Source of the DNA: Hungatella hathewayi | GTDB lineage: Bacteria; Bacillota; Clostridia; Lachnospirales; Lachnospiraceae | Length of the DNA: 64,000 nucleotides | Direction of reading: 5' to 3' | NCBI GenBank assembly: GCA_025149285.1 | Contig: CP102274.1 | Location: forward strand, 4,118,001-4,182,000 | Shown: positions 1-8,044 of the stretch, one piece after another | Numbering within the stretch: position 1 is the stretch's first letter | Layout: each line of letters starts with the position of its first letter | Position numbers and translations under genes: made by a program | Notes under the pieces: generated by a model | Seen by the model: the letters and a program-made list of their open reading frames with translations, nothing else | Told to the model about the DNA's origin: nothing | The model's database searches: none

Positions 1-308
1 TCCCGGTCCATGGTATTATAGTAGACGCGTTCCCGCTGATATACCGTCAGAAACACATACCAGTTCTCAGAGTTCCAGTCTCCGATGGTCTCCCCGTCTC
101 CGATCTCCACATGATTTTCCGTGACAAAATCCTGAAATTCCTCCGCCAGAAGCTTCGTATGCCGCTCGTAATAATTCTTCTGGTCCGTCATCATGCCGGC
201 CAGAAGCCCCATGGCGTTCGTCACCGCCACATAGCAGAGAAAGGCGGCCGCCGCTGCGATCACCACATCATACAGTGTGGCAAGGCTTAAGCGCGTGGGA
301 TTCGCCAT
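1..308 (-). CDS. Sensor histidine kinase, N-terminal part (cut by window edge)
   Basis: This is the beginning of a gene that runs out of the window. The visible protein starts MANPTRLSLATLYDVV and continues into a hydrophobic segment (about residues 10-38), followed by a soluble, probably extracytoplasmic stretch rich in Glu and Tyr. No kinase domain lies inside the window. The kinase call rests on its position directly downstream of an OmpR-type regulator on the same strand, which is the usual RR-HK order. The ATG at 308 has only a weak ribosome binding site. An in-frame TTG at 329 overlaps the end of the regulator (its stop is at 322) and would give translational coupling, so it is a real alternative start. 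Confidence 0.6.
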   Translation of the reverse strand, partial: MANPTRLSLATLYDVVIAAAAAFLCYVAVTNAMGLLAGMMTDQKNYYERHTKLLAEEFQDFVTENHVEIGDGETIGDWNSENWYVFLTVYQRERVYYNTMDR

Positions 309-321
309 TTTCTTAAGAAAA

Positions 322-1014
322 TTAATCAATATAATACCCCCGCCCCCACATGGTCTTTATGTATTCCGGATTCTGCGGGTCCTTCTCAATTTTCCTGCGA
401 AGGTTTCTGATATGGACCATTACATTGTTGTTGGCAGAGTAAAAGTACGGTTCATTCCAGACACTTTCATAGATATTCTCCGAGGAAAAGATCTTTCTCC
501 GGTTCTTTAATAAGAGAACGAGAATACAGTACTCCCTGGAGGTCAGATTCACATCCCTGCCTTCCACGGTCACGGTCCGTGTGTCCTGATCCACAGTAAG
601 ATCCCCCAGCACCAGACGGTTATCCGGCGCGGCGAAGCTCTTTCCCTGGTAGACGAGATACCGTCTCAGAAGCGATTTGCACCTGGAAAGGAGTTCCGAA
701 TAGGAAAATGGCTTCGCCAGATAATCGTCGCCTCCCGCCGAAAATCCCATGGATTTATCGGAATCCTGGGTGCGGGCCGTCAGAAACAGGATGGGAGCCA
801 TCGTCTTTTTTCTGATCTCCGAACAGGCCACGTAGCCGGACTTAACCGGCATCATCACATCGAGAATGATTAAATCAATGGTGTCGTCCGCCAGCCTGAC
901 CGCTTCTTCACCGTCTCCCGCGGTCACCACCTCGTACCCTTCTCCGGTCAGAAGGATCTGCAGAATTTCAATGATCTCCTCGCTGTCATCCGCAATCAGT
1001 ATCCGCTGTGCCAT
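322..1014 (-). CDS. OmpR/PhoB-family response regulator
   Basis: This 230-residue DNA-binding regulator of a two-component system has a receiver domain at about residues 1-120. The acidic pair is in LIADD-like sequence at D9/D10, the phospho-acceptor is near D52 in LIILDVMMP, and the conserved Lys is in LAKPF. A C-terminal winged helix (about 130-230) ends in TMWGRGYYID. The start at 1014 (MAQRILIADD) was chosen because GGAGG lies just upstream; an upstream in-frame extension begins inside the neighbouring hydrolase gene. It is followed immediately by the partial membrane kinase at the left edge, its probable partner. Its targets cannot be told from this window. Confidence 0.93.
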   Translation of the reverse strand: MAQRILIADDSEEIIEILQILLTGEGYEVVTAGDGEEAVRLADDTIDLIILDVMMPVKSGYVACSEIRKKTMAPILFLTARTQDSDKSMGFSAGGDDYLAKPFSYSELLSRCKSLLRRYLVYQGKSFAAPDNRLVLGDLTVDQDTRTVTVEGRDVNLTSREYCILVLLLKNRRKIFSSENIYESVWNEPYFYSANNNVMVHIRNLRRKIEKDPQNPEYIKTMWGRGYYID

Positions 1015-1043
1015 CGCGCAGACCTCCTTCCCCGATTTATCGT

Positions 1044-1553
1044 CTACTGCACCGCAATGTGGCACATCTTCATCGCGTTTAAGGCATTTTCATGGCTTTC
1101 CGGCGTGACTCCCGCGCAGCAGGAGGAATCCACGAGAACCGGCACCTCCGGGATGGCGGCCTTTACCAGCAGTGCATTGGAGATGACGCAGATATCCGTA
1201 CAGACTCCGATCAGCATGACAGACTCATACGGCCGTTCCTGAACGTATTCCATGAGGGCGGTGCTTCCAAAGGTGTTCTTCTCAAACCGTTTCCCCTGAA
1301 ATTCCTTTAGAGAAGAATCCAGTTCCCAGCCATCGGTCCCCTTGATGCAGTGAGGCACCGGCAGATTCTTTCCTTCCTGGGTGTCCATATACTTATCATC
1401 GTGGGTGTCCAGCGTAAAAATCACATCGTCTCCCGCCGCCTGATACTCCTCAATCATCTTTTTTACACTGGGTACAATCGCCTGCGCCTCGGAACTTCCC
1501 AGCGCGCCGTCTATAAAATCCTTCTGCATGTCCACAACAATTAAGAGCTTCAT
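1044..1553 (-). CDS. Cysteine hydrolase, isochorismatase/nicotinamidase family
   Basis: This is a 169-residue cytoplasmic amidohydrolase. The family triad is visible: D8 in VVDMQ, K92 in FEKNTF, and the nucleophile C122 in the CTDICV segment. D49, H51 and H68 fit the metal site of nicotinamidases, which points to nicotinamide deamidation in NAD salvage. It is shorter than typical PncA (about 180-210 residues), so another small amide is possible. The gene lies 29 bp upstream of the response regulator on the same strand and may share its transcript. A divergent gene begins at 1707. Confidence 0.85.
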   Translation of the reverse strand: MKLLIVVDMQKDFIDGALGSSEAQAIVPSVKKMIEEYQAAGDDVIFTLDTHDDKYMDTQEGKNLPVPHCIKGTDGWELDSSLKEFQGKRFEKNTFGSTALMEYVQERPYESVMLIGVCTDICVISNALLVKAAIPEVPVLVDSSCCAGVTPESHENALNAMKMCHIAVQ

Positions 1554-1706
1554 TTGTTAAACCTCCATTTTACAGATATTTGCTTTAGTTTACCACAATT
1601 TAATATCCTTAGGAAGATATTTCCTCGATTTTTCCCACAGGCCGTAGTATACTGAAAGTAAGAAACGGCTTCTGCGCCGTAATGAACCAGAAAGAAGGAT
1701 ATCAGT

Positions 1707-2144
1707 ATGGAAGAGAAAAAAAATCCCTTTGCCTCCCTGTCGGATAAAGAACTGGAGGCCATGTTAAAAAGGCTGGAGGACTCCAATGAACGCCAGGCCT
1801 CCTACGCGAAAAAGCAGTACCGGATGTCTCAGATCACCGCTCTGGCCAGTATTCTGATCCTTGCCATCGTCATCTATACCTCTGCAACTATCATCCCCCG
1901 TGTCAACCGGCTTTTCGACGATGTGGAGACGGTGATGGACAGTGTAAATGTGGTGGCCAAAGAGCTGGAGGAGGCGAATTTGGGCCAGATGGTAACGGAC
2001 ATCGACAACCTGGTAACCTCCAGTGACCAGAGTGTGAAGGAAGCCCTCCGGCAGATTAATTCCGTGGATATCCAGACGCTCAATCAGGCGATTTTAGACT
2101 TATCCAACTTAATCAGCCCGCTGGCACGCTTTTTCGGAAAATAG
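1707..2144 (+). CDS. Small single-pass membrane protein, function unknown
   Basis: The 145-residue protein has a charged N-terminus (MEEKKNPFASLSDKELEAML), one transmembrane helix (about residues 44-63) and an amphipathic tail of heptad-like repeats (about 70-135). The tail resembles the coiled coils of DUF948-type or chemoreceptor-like proteins. The upstream GAAGGATATCAGT provides a ribosome binding site. It stands alone between the hydrolase gene (divergent) and the T-box leader, so context gives no function. I do not recognise the family. The codon use and helix pattern make a real gene likely. Confidence 0.7.
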   Translation: MEEKKNPFASLSDKELEAMLKRLEDSNERQASYAKKQYRMSQITALASILILAIVIYTSATIIPRVNRLFDDVETVMDSVNVVAKELEEANLGQMVTDIDNLVTSSDQSVKEALRQINSVDIQTLNQAILDLSNLISPLARFFGK

Positions 2145-2174
2145 AGGAAATACAGAAGAATTTTAAATTAGTTA

Positions 2175-2203
2175 TTGACAAATTCACTTTGACGCATTAA
2201 TAT
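2175..2203 (+). promoter_or_regulatory. Sigma-A promoter of the T-box/trpXYZ transcript
   Basis: TTGACA (2175-2180) and TAATAT (2198-2203) are separated by exactly 17 bp, about 15 bp ahead of the T-box leader. Confidence 0.75.
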
Positions 2204-2221
2204 AATAAGCAATAAAATAAA

Positions 2222-2447
2222 CCGTTGAAAAAGAGGAGTAAGCTATCCCGCAATATTTCAGAGAGTCGCCGCCGGTGTGAGTGCGATATAGAGCAGACAG
2301 CTGAATGGACTTTTGAGGGCGGTCCTGAACCATTTGGTAAGTAGGGATCGACGGAGACCACAACCGTTATCTGGTGGCATATATGTTAGTATATGAAAAG
2401 GGGACTTCTAAGGAAGTCAATTTGAGTGGCACCGCGGATTGTTAATT
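2222..2447 (+). ncRNA. T-box riboswitch, tryptophan specifier (UGG)
   Basis: The leader contains the conserved T-box antiterminator sequence (GAGTGGCACCGCGG, 2424-2437), a Stem I with AGAGAGTCGCCGCCGG at its base, and the distal loop region. In the specifier loop, GAA-TGG-AC (2303-2310) places TGG at 2306-2308 in the position read by uncharged tRNA-Trp. T-boxes of this form switch on transcription when the matching tRNA is uncharged. The leader ends in a Rho-independent terminator and is followed by the three transporter genes, which makes tryptophan the likely cargo. Confidence 0.93.
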
Positions 2448-2448
2448 C

Positions 2449-2487
2449 GTCTCAAGTATGTTATCGCGCATACTTGGGACTTTTTTT
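2449..2487 (+). terminator. T-box regulated terminator
   Basis: GTCTCAAGTATG (2449-2460) pairs over 12 bp, with one G-T pair, with CATACTTGGGAC (2469-2480), followed by seven T. It competes with the antiterminator formed by the T-box sequence just upstream. Confidence 0.92.
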
Positions 2488-2528
2488 ATGTTTTTAAAGC
2501 AAACCAGAAAAATCAGGAGGAAACAATT

Positions 2529-3632
2529 ATGAAAAAAACAACGAAAGCACTCTTACTCGCAGCCATGACAGTAACCGCACTCGCGGGCTGTTCTTCCAAA
2601 CCGGCGGATCCTGCTGCCACTGCCACAGAGGCTGTCACTACAACGGCCGCAGCAGATACCACCGCAGCAGAAGCCGCAGACACCACCGCCGCCAAGGACG
2701 CTTCCGCAGAAGACGGCAAGTCCTACACCATCGGCATCGGCCAGTTTGCAGAGCACGGTTCCCTGGACAACTGCCGCGACGGATTTTTACAGGGACTGGC
2801 TGATGAAGGAATCGTTGAAGGCCAGAACTTAACCATTCTCTATGAAAATGCACAGGCAGACGGCGGAACAGCCAGCCAGATCATCAACAACTTTATTTCC
2901 AAAAAGGCAGATTTAATCTGCGCCATCGCGACTCCGATCGCTCAGGCAGCCTACGGCGGGGCGAAGAAAGACAACGTTCCGGTCATCTACACGGCGGTCA
3001 CCGATCCGGTCGCCGCGGCGCTTGCAAATGAAGACGGAACACCGGTCGGCGAGGTCACTGGAACCAGCGACAAACTCCCCGTAGAAAAGCAGCTGGAAAT
3101 GATCCGTCAGATTCTTCCGGATGCAAAGAAGATCGGTATTCTCTACAGCACCAGCGAAGTCAACTCCGAAACCGCCATCGCCGAATACAAGGCAGCAGCT
3201 CCGGATTACGGCTTTGAGATCGTGGAAGGCGCCGTAACCTCCACCGCCGATATCCCGCTGGCTGCAGACAGCATTTTGGAAAAAGCAGACTGCTTAAACA
3301 ATTTAACCGACAACACGGTTGTAAGCTCTCTCCCGATGATCCTGGATAAAGCTGCAAAGAAAAACATTCCGGTATTCGGAAGCGAGGTAGAACAGGTTAA
3401 GATCGGCTGCCTGGCTTCCATGGGTCTCGATTACGTCGATCTGGGAATCCAGACCGGCAAAATGGCTGCCAAAGTGTTAAAGGGCGAACAGAAAGCCAGC
3501 GAGATGAACTTCGAAGTCATCGAGGAAGCCGCATTCTACGGCAACAGCAAGGTTGCTGAAAATCTCGGCATTACCCTTCCGCAGGATTTAACAGATTCCG
3601 CAGCTGCCATATTTACCGAAATCACACAGTAA
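2529..3632 (+). CDS. trpX: Predicted tryptophan ABC transporter, substrate-binding lipoprotein
   Basis: This 367-residue lipoprotein has a signal peptide ending in a lipobox (LAGCSS, Cys near residue 20), an Ala/Thr-rich linker of about 35 residues, and a periplasmic-binding fold of the ABC_sub_bind family (PF04392) starting near YTIGIGQFAEH. The start at 2529 follows AGGAGG; an upstream in-frame extension would run through the T-box terminator and was rejected. The gene sits behind a UGG-specifier T-box and ahead of a permease and an ATPase. That is the arrangement called trpXYZ in comparative-genomic work on Firmicutes, where tryptophan uptake is predicted. Substrate assignment is therefore by regulation, not by binding-site residues. 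Confidence 0.88.
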   Translation: MKKTTKALLLAAMTVTALAGCSSKPADPAATATEAVTTTAAADTTAAEAADTTAAKDASAEDGKSYTIGIGQFAEHGSLDNCRDGFLQGLADEGIVEGQNLTILYENAQADGGTASQIINNFISKKADLICAIATPIAQAAYGGAKKDNVPVIYTAVTDPVAAALANEDGTPVGEVTGTSDKLPVEKQLEMIRQILPDAKKIGILYSTSEVNSETAIAEYKAAAPDYGFEIVEGAVTSTADIPLAADSILEKADCLNNLTDNTVVSSLPMILDKAAKKNIPVFGSEVEQVKIGCLASMGLDYVDLGIQTGKMAAKVLKGEQKASEMNFEVIEEAAFYGNSKVAENLGITLPQDLTDSAAAIFTEITQ

Positions 3633-3698
3633 TCAATTACTCTCCCGCCCGGCTCACTGCCCGCGGAACTAAAATACTTCTCCTGGAGGAACGCAATC

Positions 3699-4583
3699 AT
3701 GTCAATCATACTTGGCGTATTTGAAGAAGGCCTGGTCTATGCCATCATGGCACTGGGCGTCTATATCACCTATAAGATTCTGGACTTTCCGGACTTATCT
3801 GTGGACGGAACATTTCCGCTTGGCGGAGCCGTAACGGTCACACTGATACTGGCCGGAGTTAATCCGGTGCTCACGCTGTTCGCCGCATTTGCGGCCGGCG
3901 TCCTGGCCGGGTGCGTGACGGGATTCATCCACGTGAAATTAAAGGTCCGGGATCTGCTGTCAGGTATCATTGTCATGACTGCTCTCTACTCTGTCAACTT
4001 AAGAGTAGCGGGTAAATCCAACGTCCCCATCTTCAACAGTGACTCGATCTTTGAAAATGGTTTCGTCAGCCGTATGTTTCCGGACAGCATCAGTAATTTC
4101 ATCGTTGTTATCATTCTCGCCGTCATTGTGATCCTGGTAAAGCTTCTGCTGGACCTCTATTTAAAGACACGGTCCGGCTACCTGCTCCGGGCGGTCGGCG
4201 ACAACGACACGCTGGTTACCTCTCTTGCCAAAGACAAAGGGATGGTAAAAATCGTGGGTCTGGCCATCGCCAACGGCCTGGCCGCGCTGGCCGGGTCCGT
4301 CTACTGTCAGCAGAAAGGCTTCTTTGAAATCAGTATGGGTACCGGCACCATCGTCATCGGTCTGGCAAATGTCATCATCGGTACGAAGCTGTTCAAACGC
4401 GTTGGCTTTGTCAAATCCACGACGGCTGTCGTCATCGGTTCCATCATTTATAAGGGCTGCGTCTCTCTCGCCATCTACTTAGGGCTGGAGGCCTCCGATT
4501 TAAAACTGATTACGGCCGCGCTGTTCCTCGTCATACTCGTACTCAGCAACGGCAGGGAAAAGAAGGTGAAGAGTCATGCTTGA
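3699..4583 (+). CDS. trpY: Predicted tryptophan ABC transporter, permease
   Basis: The 294-residue integral membrane protein of the branched-chain/ribose permease superfamily (BPD_transp_2, PF02653) has eight or so hydrophobic helices from about residue 5 to 285. The conserved segment near DGTFPLGGAV and the cytoplasmic loop around RAVGDNDTLVTSLA probably contact the ATPase. The ribosome binding site CTCCTGGAGGAA precedes the ATG. It lies 66 bp after the binding protein and overlaps the ATPase gene by 8 bp, so the three genes form one operon under the Trp T-box. Confidence 0.88.
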   Translation: MSIILGVFEEGLVYAIMALGVYITYKILDFPDLSVDGTFPLGGAVTVTLILAGVNPVLTLFAAFAAGVLAGCVTGFIHVKLKVRDLLSGIIVMTALYSVNLRVAGKSNVPIFNSDSIFENGFVSRMFPDSISNFIVVIILAVIVILVKLLLDLYLKTRSGYLLRAVGDNDTLVTSLAKDKGMVKIVGLAIANGLAALAGSVYCQQKGFFEISMGTGTIVIGLANVIIGTKLFKRVGFVKSTTAVVIGSIIYKGCVSLAIYLGLEASDLKLITAALFLVILVLSNGREKKVKSHA

Positions 4584-5349
4584 ATTAAAAAAGATCAATA
4601 AATACTACAATCAGGGAACCGTCAATGAGATGTGCTTATTCGAGGACTTCAGCCTGACCATAAAGGACCGCCAGTTCGTCTCCGTGGTCGGAAGCAACGG
4701 CTCCGGCAAGACCTCCATGTTAAATATTATCTGCGGAAGCATTCCGTTGGACAGCGGGCGCATCATCATCGGCGGAAAAGACATAACCAGCATGCCGGAA
4801 TACAGACGTCAGCGCCGTATCGGCCGCGTGTACCAGAATCCGGCCATGGGAACGTGTCCCCACATGACAATACTGGAGAATATGGCCCTGGCTGACAATA
4901 AGGGAAAGCCCTTCAATCTCCTTCCCGGTACAAACCGTCAGAGAATCAATTACTACAAAGAACAGCTTCATTCCCTTGGACTGGGGCTGGAAGATAAGCT
5001 GCACGTAAAGGTCGGTGTTCTCTCCGGCGGCCAGCGCCAGGCTATGGCTCTTTTGATGTCCACCATGACTCCCATCGAATTTCTGATTCTAGATGAACAC
5101 ACGGCCGCACTGGATCCCAAGACCGCTGAGGTCATCATGGAGCTGACCGACCAGATCGTCAGGGAAAAGAACTTAACCACAATCATGGTCACTCACAACT
5201 TACGCTACGCCGTGGAATACGGTGACCGTCTCATCATGATGCACCAGGGCAATGCCATCATCGACTGCGCCGATGAAGACAAGGCCGCCCTGAAGGTGGA
5301 CGATATTCTGGACAGATTCAACGAAATCAGCATAGAATGCGGAAACTGA
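4576..5349 (+). CDS. trpZ: Predicted tryptophan ABC transporter, ATP-binding subunit
   Basis: The 257-residue ATPase has Walker A GSNGSGKT (residues 39-46), signature LSGGQRQ, Walker B FLILDEHTA with the catalytic Glu, and the switch His in VTHNLRYAVEYGD. It should drive import through the permease encoded just upstream, which it overlaps by 8 bp. It is the last gene of the operon; a strong hairpin follows at 5362-5437. Length and motifs are normal for the family. Confidence 0.88.
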   Translation: MLELKKINKYYNQGTVNEMCLFEDFSLTIKDRQFVSVVGSNGSGKTSMLNIICGSIPLDSGRIIIGGKDITSMPEYRRQRRIGRVYQNPAMGTCPHMTILENMALADNKGKPFNLLPGTNRQRINYYKEQLHSLGLGLEDKLHVKVGVLSGGQRQAMALLMSTMTPIEFLILDEHTAALDPKTAEVIMELTDQIVREKNLTTIMVTHNLRYAVEYGDRLIMMHQGNAIIDCADEDKAALKVDDILDRFNEISIECGN

Positions 5350-5361
5350 TTCCTGCCGCAG

Positions 5362-5437
5362 ATCAGACAAAAAAATACCGGTGACGGAAGAACACTTCAA
5401 AAAGGTATTCTTCCGTCACCGGTATTTTTCGTCTGAT
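5362..5437. terminator. Bidirectional Rho-independent terminator
   Basis: ATACCGGTGACGGAAGAA and TTCTTCCGTCACCGGTAT form a perfect 18-bp stem, flanked by A and T runs on both sides and further out by GATCAGAC/GTCTGATC. It can end trpXYZ on the + strand and the diguanylate cyclase gene on the - strand. Confidence 0.93.
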
Positions 5438-5440
5438 CCC

Positions 5441-7750
5441 TTAATCCAGTCTTTCCAGAACCATGATCTCTTCCTCTTCCCCGTAAAACGCGATCTGGTT
5501 CTTTCCACGCCCTTTGGCGCTGTAGAGTGCCTCATCCGCGTGCCTGTAGAGCAATTCAAACGTATTCCCATCCTGTGGGCTGAATGCGATTCCAATGCTG
5601 ATGGATACGATACTGTCCTCTCCGTCCATCGTCAGGGCATATACCTGACGGCGCACCTCCTCGGCCCGGAAGCTGGCACACTCGCGGTTCGGTATGCGCT
5701 CCAGGAACACGACAAACTCATCGCCGCCGAACCGGGCGATCAGGTCGTCAGACCGGAATGCACCAGAGAGAATCCTCGCCATCTTCTTTAAGACTGAGTC
5801 TCCCTCCTGATGGCCGTACCTGTCATTGATCTCCTTAAATCCATCTAAATCCAGCATCATCAGACAGGACAGGCTGTCCTCGTGTTTCAGGGCCTGTTCC
5901 ACCTTCTCCTCGATATTTCTTCTGTTGTAGAGACCTGTCAGGGGATCCCTCTCGGAGGAATACAACAGCTCCATCTTCCGTTTTGTCTCTTCATCCACAT
6001 CCCGGACGTAGGCGAAAGCCACCGGATTTCCCGAGACAGGCTCCGTCAGGAGGGAGATGGTACACGTCATCCATTTGTAATCATCCGATCCAGGATACGC
6101 CGCCCGAAACAGTTCCTTTTGCTCCCGTTCTCCGGTGTAATAGGCGGCCAGCATACGCTTGGCCTGCATCTGTCCGGCGATCCTGTCATGGTCCGCCGGG
6201 TGAATGTACCGGCACATCTTCTCCACGAATCTGCTGCTGTATAAGAATCCGCTTCCGTCTTCCATCCAGTCTTTCCCGTGAATGGTACAGGCCAGCACCT
6301 GCTGCTTTACGAGATCAACAGACCACATGGCAACCGCCTCCGAGAGAAGCGCTGCACGGTACTGCTCCTCCTGGGCAAACTGCCTCCTGATTCTCCGCTC
6401 CTCCGTAATGTCCTCCAGTGTTCCGATGGCATTGGCCACCTCACCCTTTCCGACGATCACCGGAGTCACGGACAGTCTGAAATACGTATCCTCTGAAAAG
6501 GAGGTGCCTCCTGCAAATTCCAGCGGATCCGGCTCTTTTCCCTCTGCCGCCCTCTTTAAGATCATCCTCCACTTCTCCAGATCCTCCGGAGCCACCAGCC
6601 CACAGGCAGCTCCTTTTGCCGAAACCTGATATAGGACCGGTGGAAATTCTGCCGTCTTCACCACCGGAGGGGAAATAAAGCTAAGACTGTCATCCTTGGG
6701 CACGTATTCGAATGTAGTGCCGGTGGAATGAAGAAGCGCCAGTTCCAGCTTTTTCTTCTCCAGCTCCAGCGCCGTCTTGGAGTCCAGGATTATATTTCTC
6801 GTCTTCCTGAACCATAAAACGATGACTGCCAGTTCCGCCAGGAACAGCAGGAGCATCTTCACCGTAAGGTACAGAGCCGTCTTGCCAATGTGTTCACGGT
6901 ACCAGTTAGAGACCGTATAGGGAACTACGGTAAGCACGTACCAGTCATTGATCTGAGCCGGCGCGTAATAGACGATCCGCTTCTCTTTCCCGTAAGTGAA
7001 CAGAAAGACGCCCCGCTCCTTCCGCTCCATCTTCTCCTGCAGTTCTTCGACGGACTCCTCCCCCATATCCGTATCACTTCGCAGGAAACTGAAATAGTCC
7101 CGTCCGCTGTACAGACTGTCCGCATGGCTGGTCTGCATGATCACCGTTCCGTCTGACTTTAACACGTAGCTGTAGCTTCCGGAATTAAATCCGTTGGTGG
7201 TTACCATATCCACCATCTGCTCCACGATCATGATCCCTGCAATTCCGCCTTCTACAGTCTCTCCTCTTCTTACCGGTGCATAAAAGGCGAAGACCTCCTG
7301 TCCGGTTACGCTGGATGGAAAGACATCCGTCATCCCGCTTTCCCCTCTGCAGATTCCTTCTACATAGCCTCCCGTCGAATGCGGAAGCTCCTCGTGCTCC
7401 ACCGTATACAGTCCTCCGTCAGCAGAAACCAGTCTGATATTGGCAAATCCACACTTCTCTTTCAGCTACTCATAGACTCTCTGACGGCTTTCCTCTGTCA
7501 GTTCAGGCGTCTCAGACAAAAAATCCGCCGTATACCGCACTTCCTCAAATACTCTGGTCAATTCGTTCTTTACCGCGGTCTGGGACTGGTCATTAACGTC
7601 CGCAAGATGTTCTGTCGTCATGTCCGTCATCAAATGGTCGACACGCCTCGAAAAATCGTACAGAAACAGATAGATGAAAGCCAGAACTAGCACGACAAGC
7701 AGCAGCACGGCTCTCACATGATTCCGGCTGAAGCTGTTTTCCTTTTTCAT
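5441..7750 (-). pseudogene. Membrane diguanylate cyclase (sensor-PAS-GGDEF) interrupted by in-frame TAG
   Basis: The reading frame is continuous over 770 codons except for a single TAG at 7466-7468, with no frame change. Residues 1-94 contain the first membrane helix (ALLLVVLVLAFIYLFL) and the start of an extracytoplasmic sensor domain. After the TAG the frame resumes with LKEKCGFANIRLVS, completes a Cache-like sensor, a second helix (about 290-314) and PAS-like regions, and ends in a GGDEF domain with intact RFGGDEF and an inhibitory RSDD motif five residues before it. An intact protein would make c-di-GMP at the membrane. A GTG at 7402 could restart translation downstream. It may be a recent nonsense mutation, a sequencing error or read-through; the rest is not decayed. 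A c-di-GMP riboswitch precedes it. Confidence 0.85.
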
Positions 7751-7873
7751 ATTTTCCCTCCTCGTTTCCTACAGGTCGCCATTTACGAATCAAGCAGCAA
7801 AAATATGTCAGGGATGGCCCCTTAAAAAACTCTGTATGAAAACCCGTCTGGGGCGGCAGCTTTTCTTGTTACG

Positions 7874-7909
7874 CAAAAAGGCTTCAGACAGATTAATCTG
7901 GCTGAAGCC
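7874..7909 (-). terminator. Riboswitch-linked terminator
   Basis: On the - strand GGCTTCAGCCAGATTAATCT folds back on itself with an 8- to 10-bp stem (GCTTCAG/CTGAAGC core) and is followed by TTTTT. It lies directly after the c-di-GMP aptamer and before the diguanylate cyclase gene, as an expression platform would. Confidence 0.85.
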
Positions 7910-7919
7910 CCAACATCTC

Positions 7920-7995
7920 GTAAGGTTTTAGCAGCTGGCTGCCCATACGGCCCTTTAGCTTTGCGTCACTGCCTTTCGACAGTTTTGCCATTACT
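7920..7995 (-). ncRNA. Cyclic di-GMP-I (GEMM) riboswitch
   Basis: On the - strand the aptamer hallmarks follow each other: GGCAAAACTGTCGAAAGG with the GAAA tetraloop, GTGACGCAAAGC, then AAAGGGCCG and the receptor arm GGCAGCCAGCTGCT. These match the class I c-di-GMP aptamer in order and spacing. It sits between a consensus promoter and a terminator, and the first gene downstream encodes a diguanylate cyclase, so feedback control by its own product is likely. Whether binding turns expression on or off was not derived. Confidence 0.92.
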
Positions 7996-7999
7996 ATAT

Positions 8000-8028
8000 A
8001 TAATAGTTTTATAATACCGTCTTGTCAA
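8000..8028 (-). promoter_or_regulatory. Sigma-A promoter ahead of the c-di-GMP riboswitch
   Basis: On the - strand TTGACA (8028-8023) is followed after 17 bp by TATTAT (8005-8000), about 5-10 bp before the aptamer begins. Confidence 0.88.
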
Positions 8029-8044
8029 CCAGATTTTTCCAGTT

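Noticed and set aside
2439..2528. N-terminal extension of the trpX gene
   Set aside because: It would translate the T-box terminator; the lipoprotein signal peptide starts at 2529 after AGGAGG.
5381..5791. 136-codon + strand ORF after trpZ
   Set aside because: It starts inside the terminator and is antisense to the GGDEF domain.
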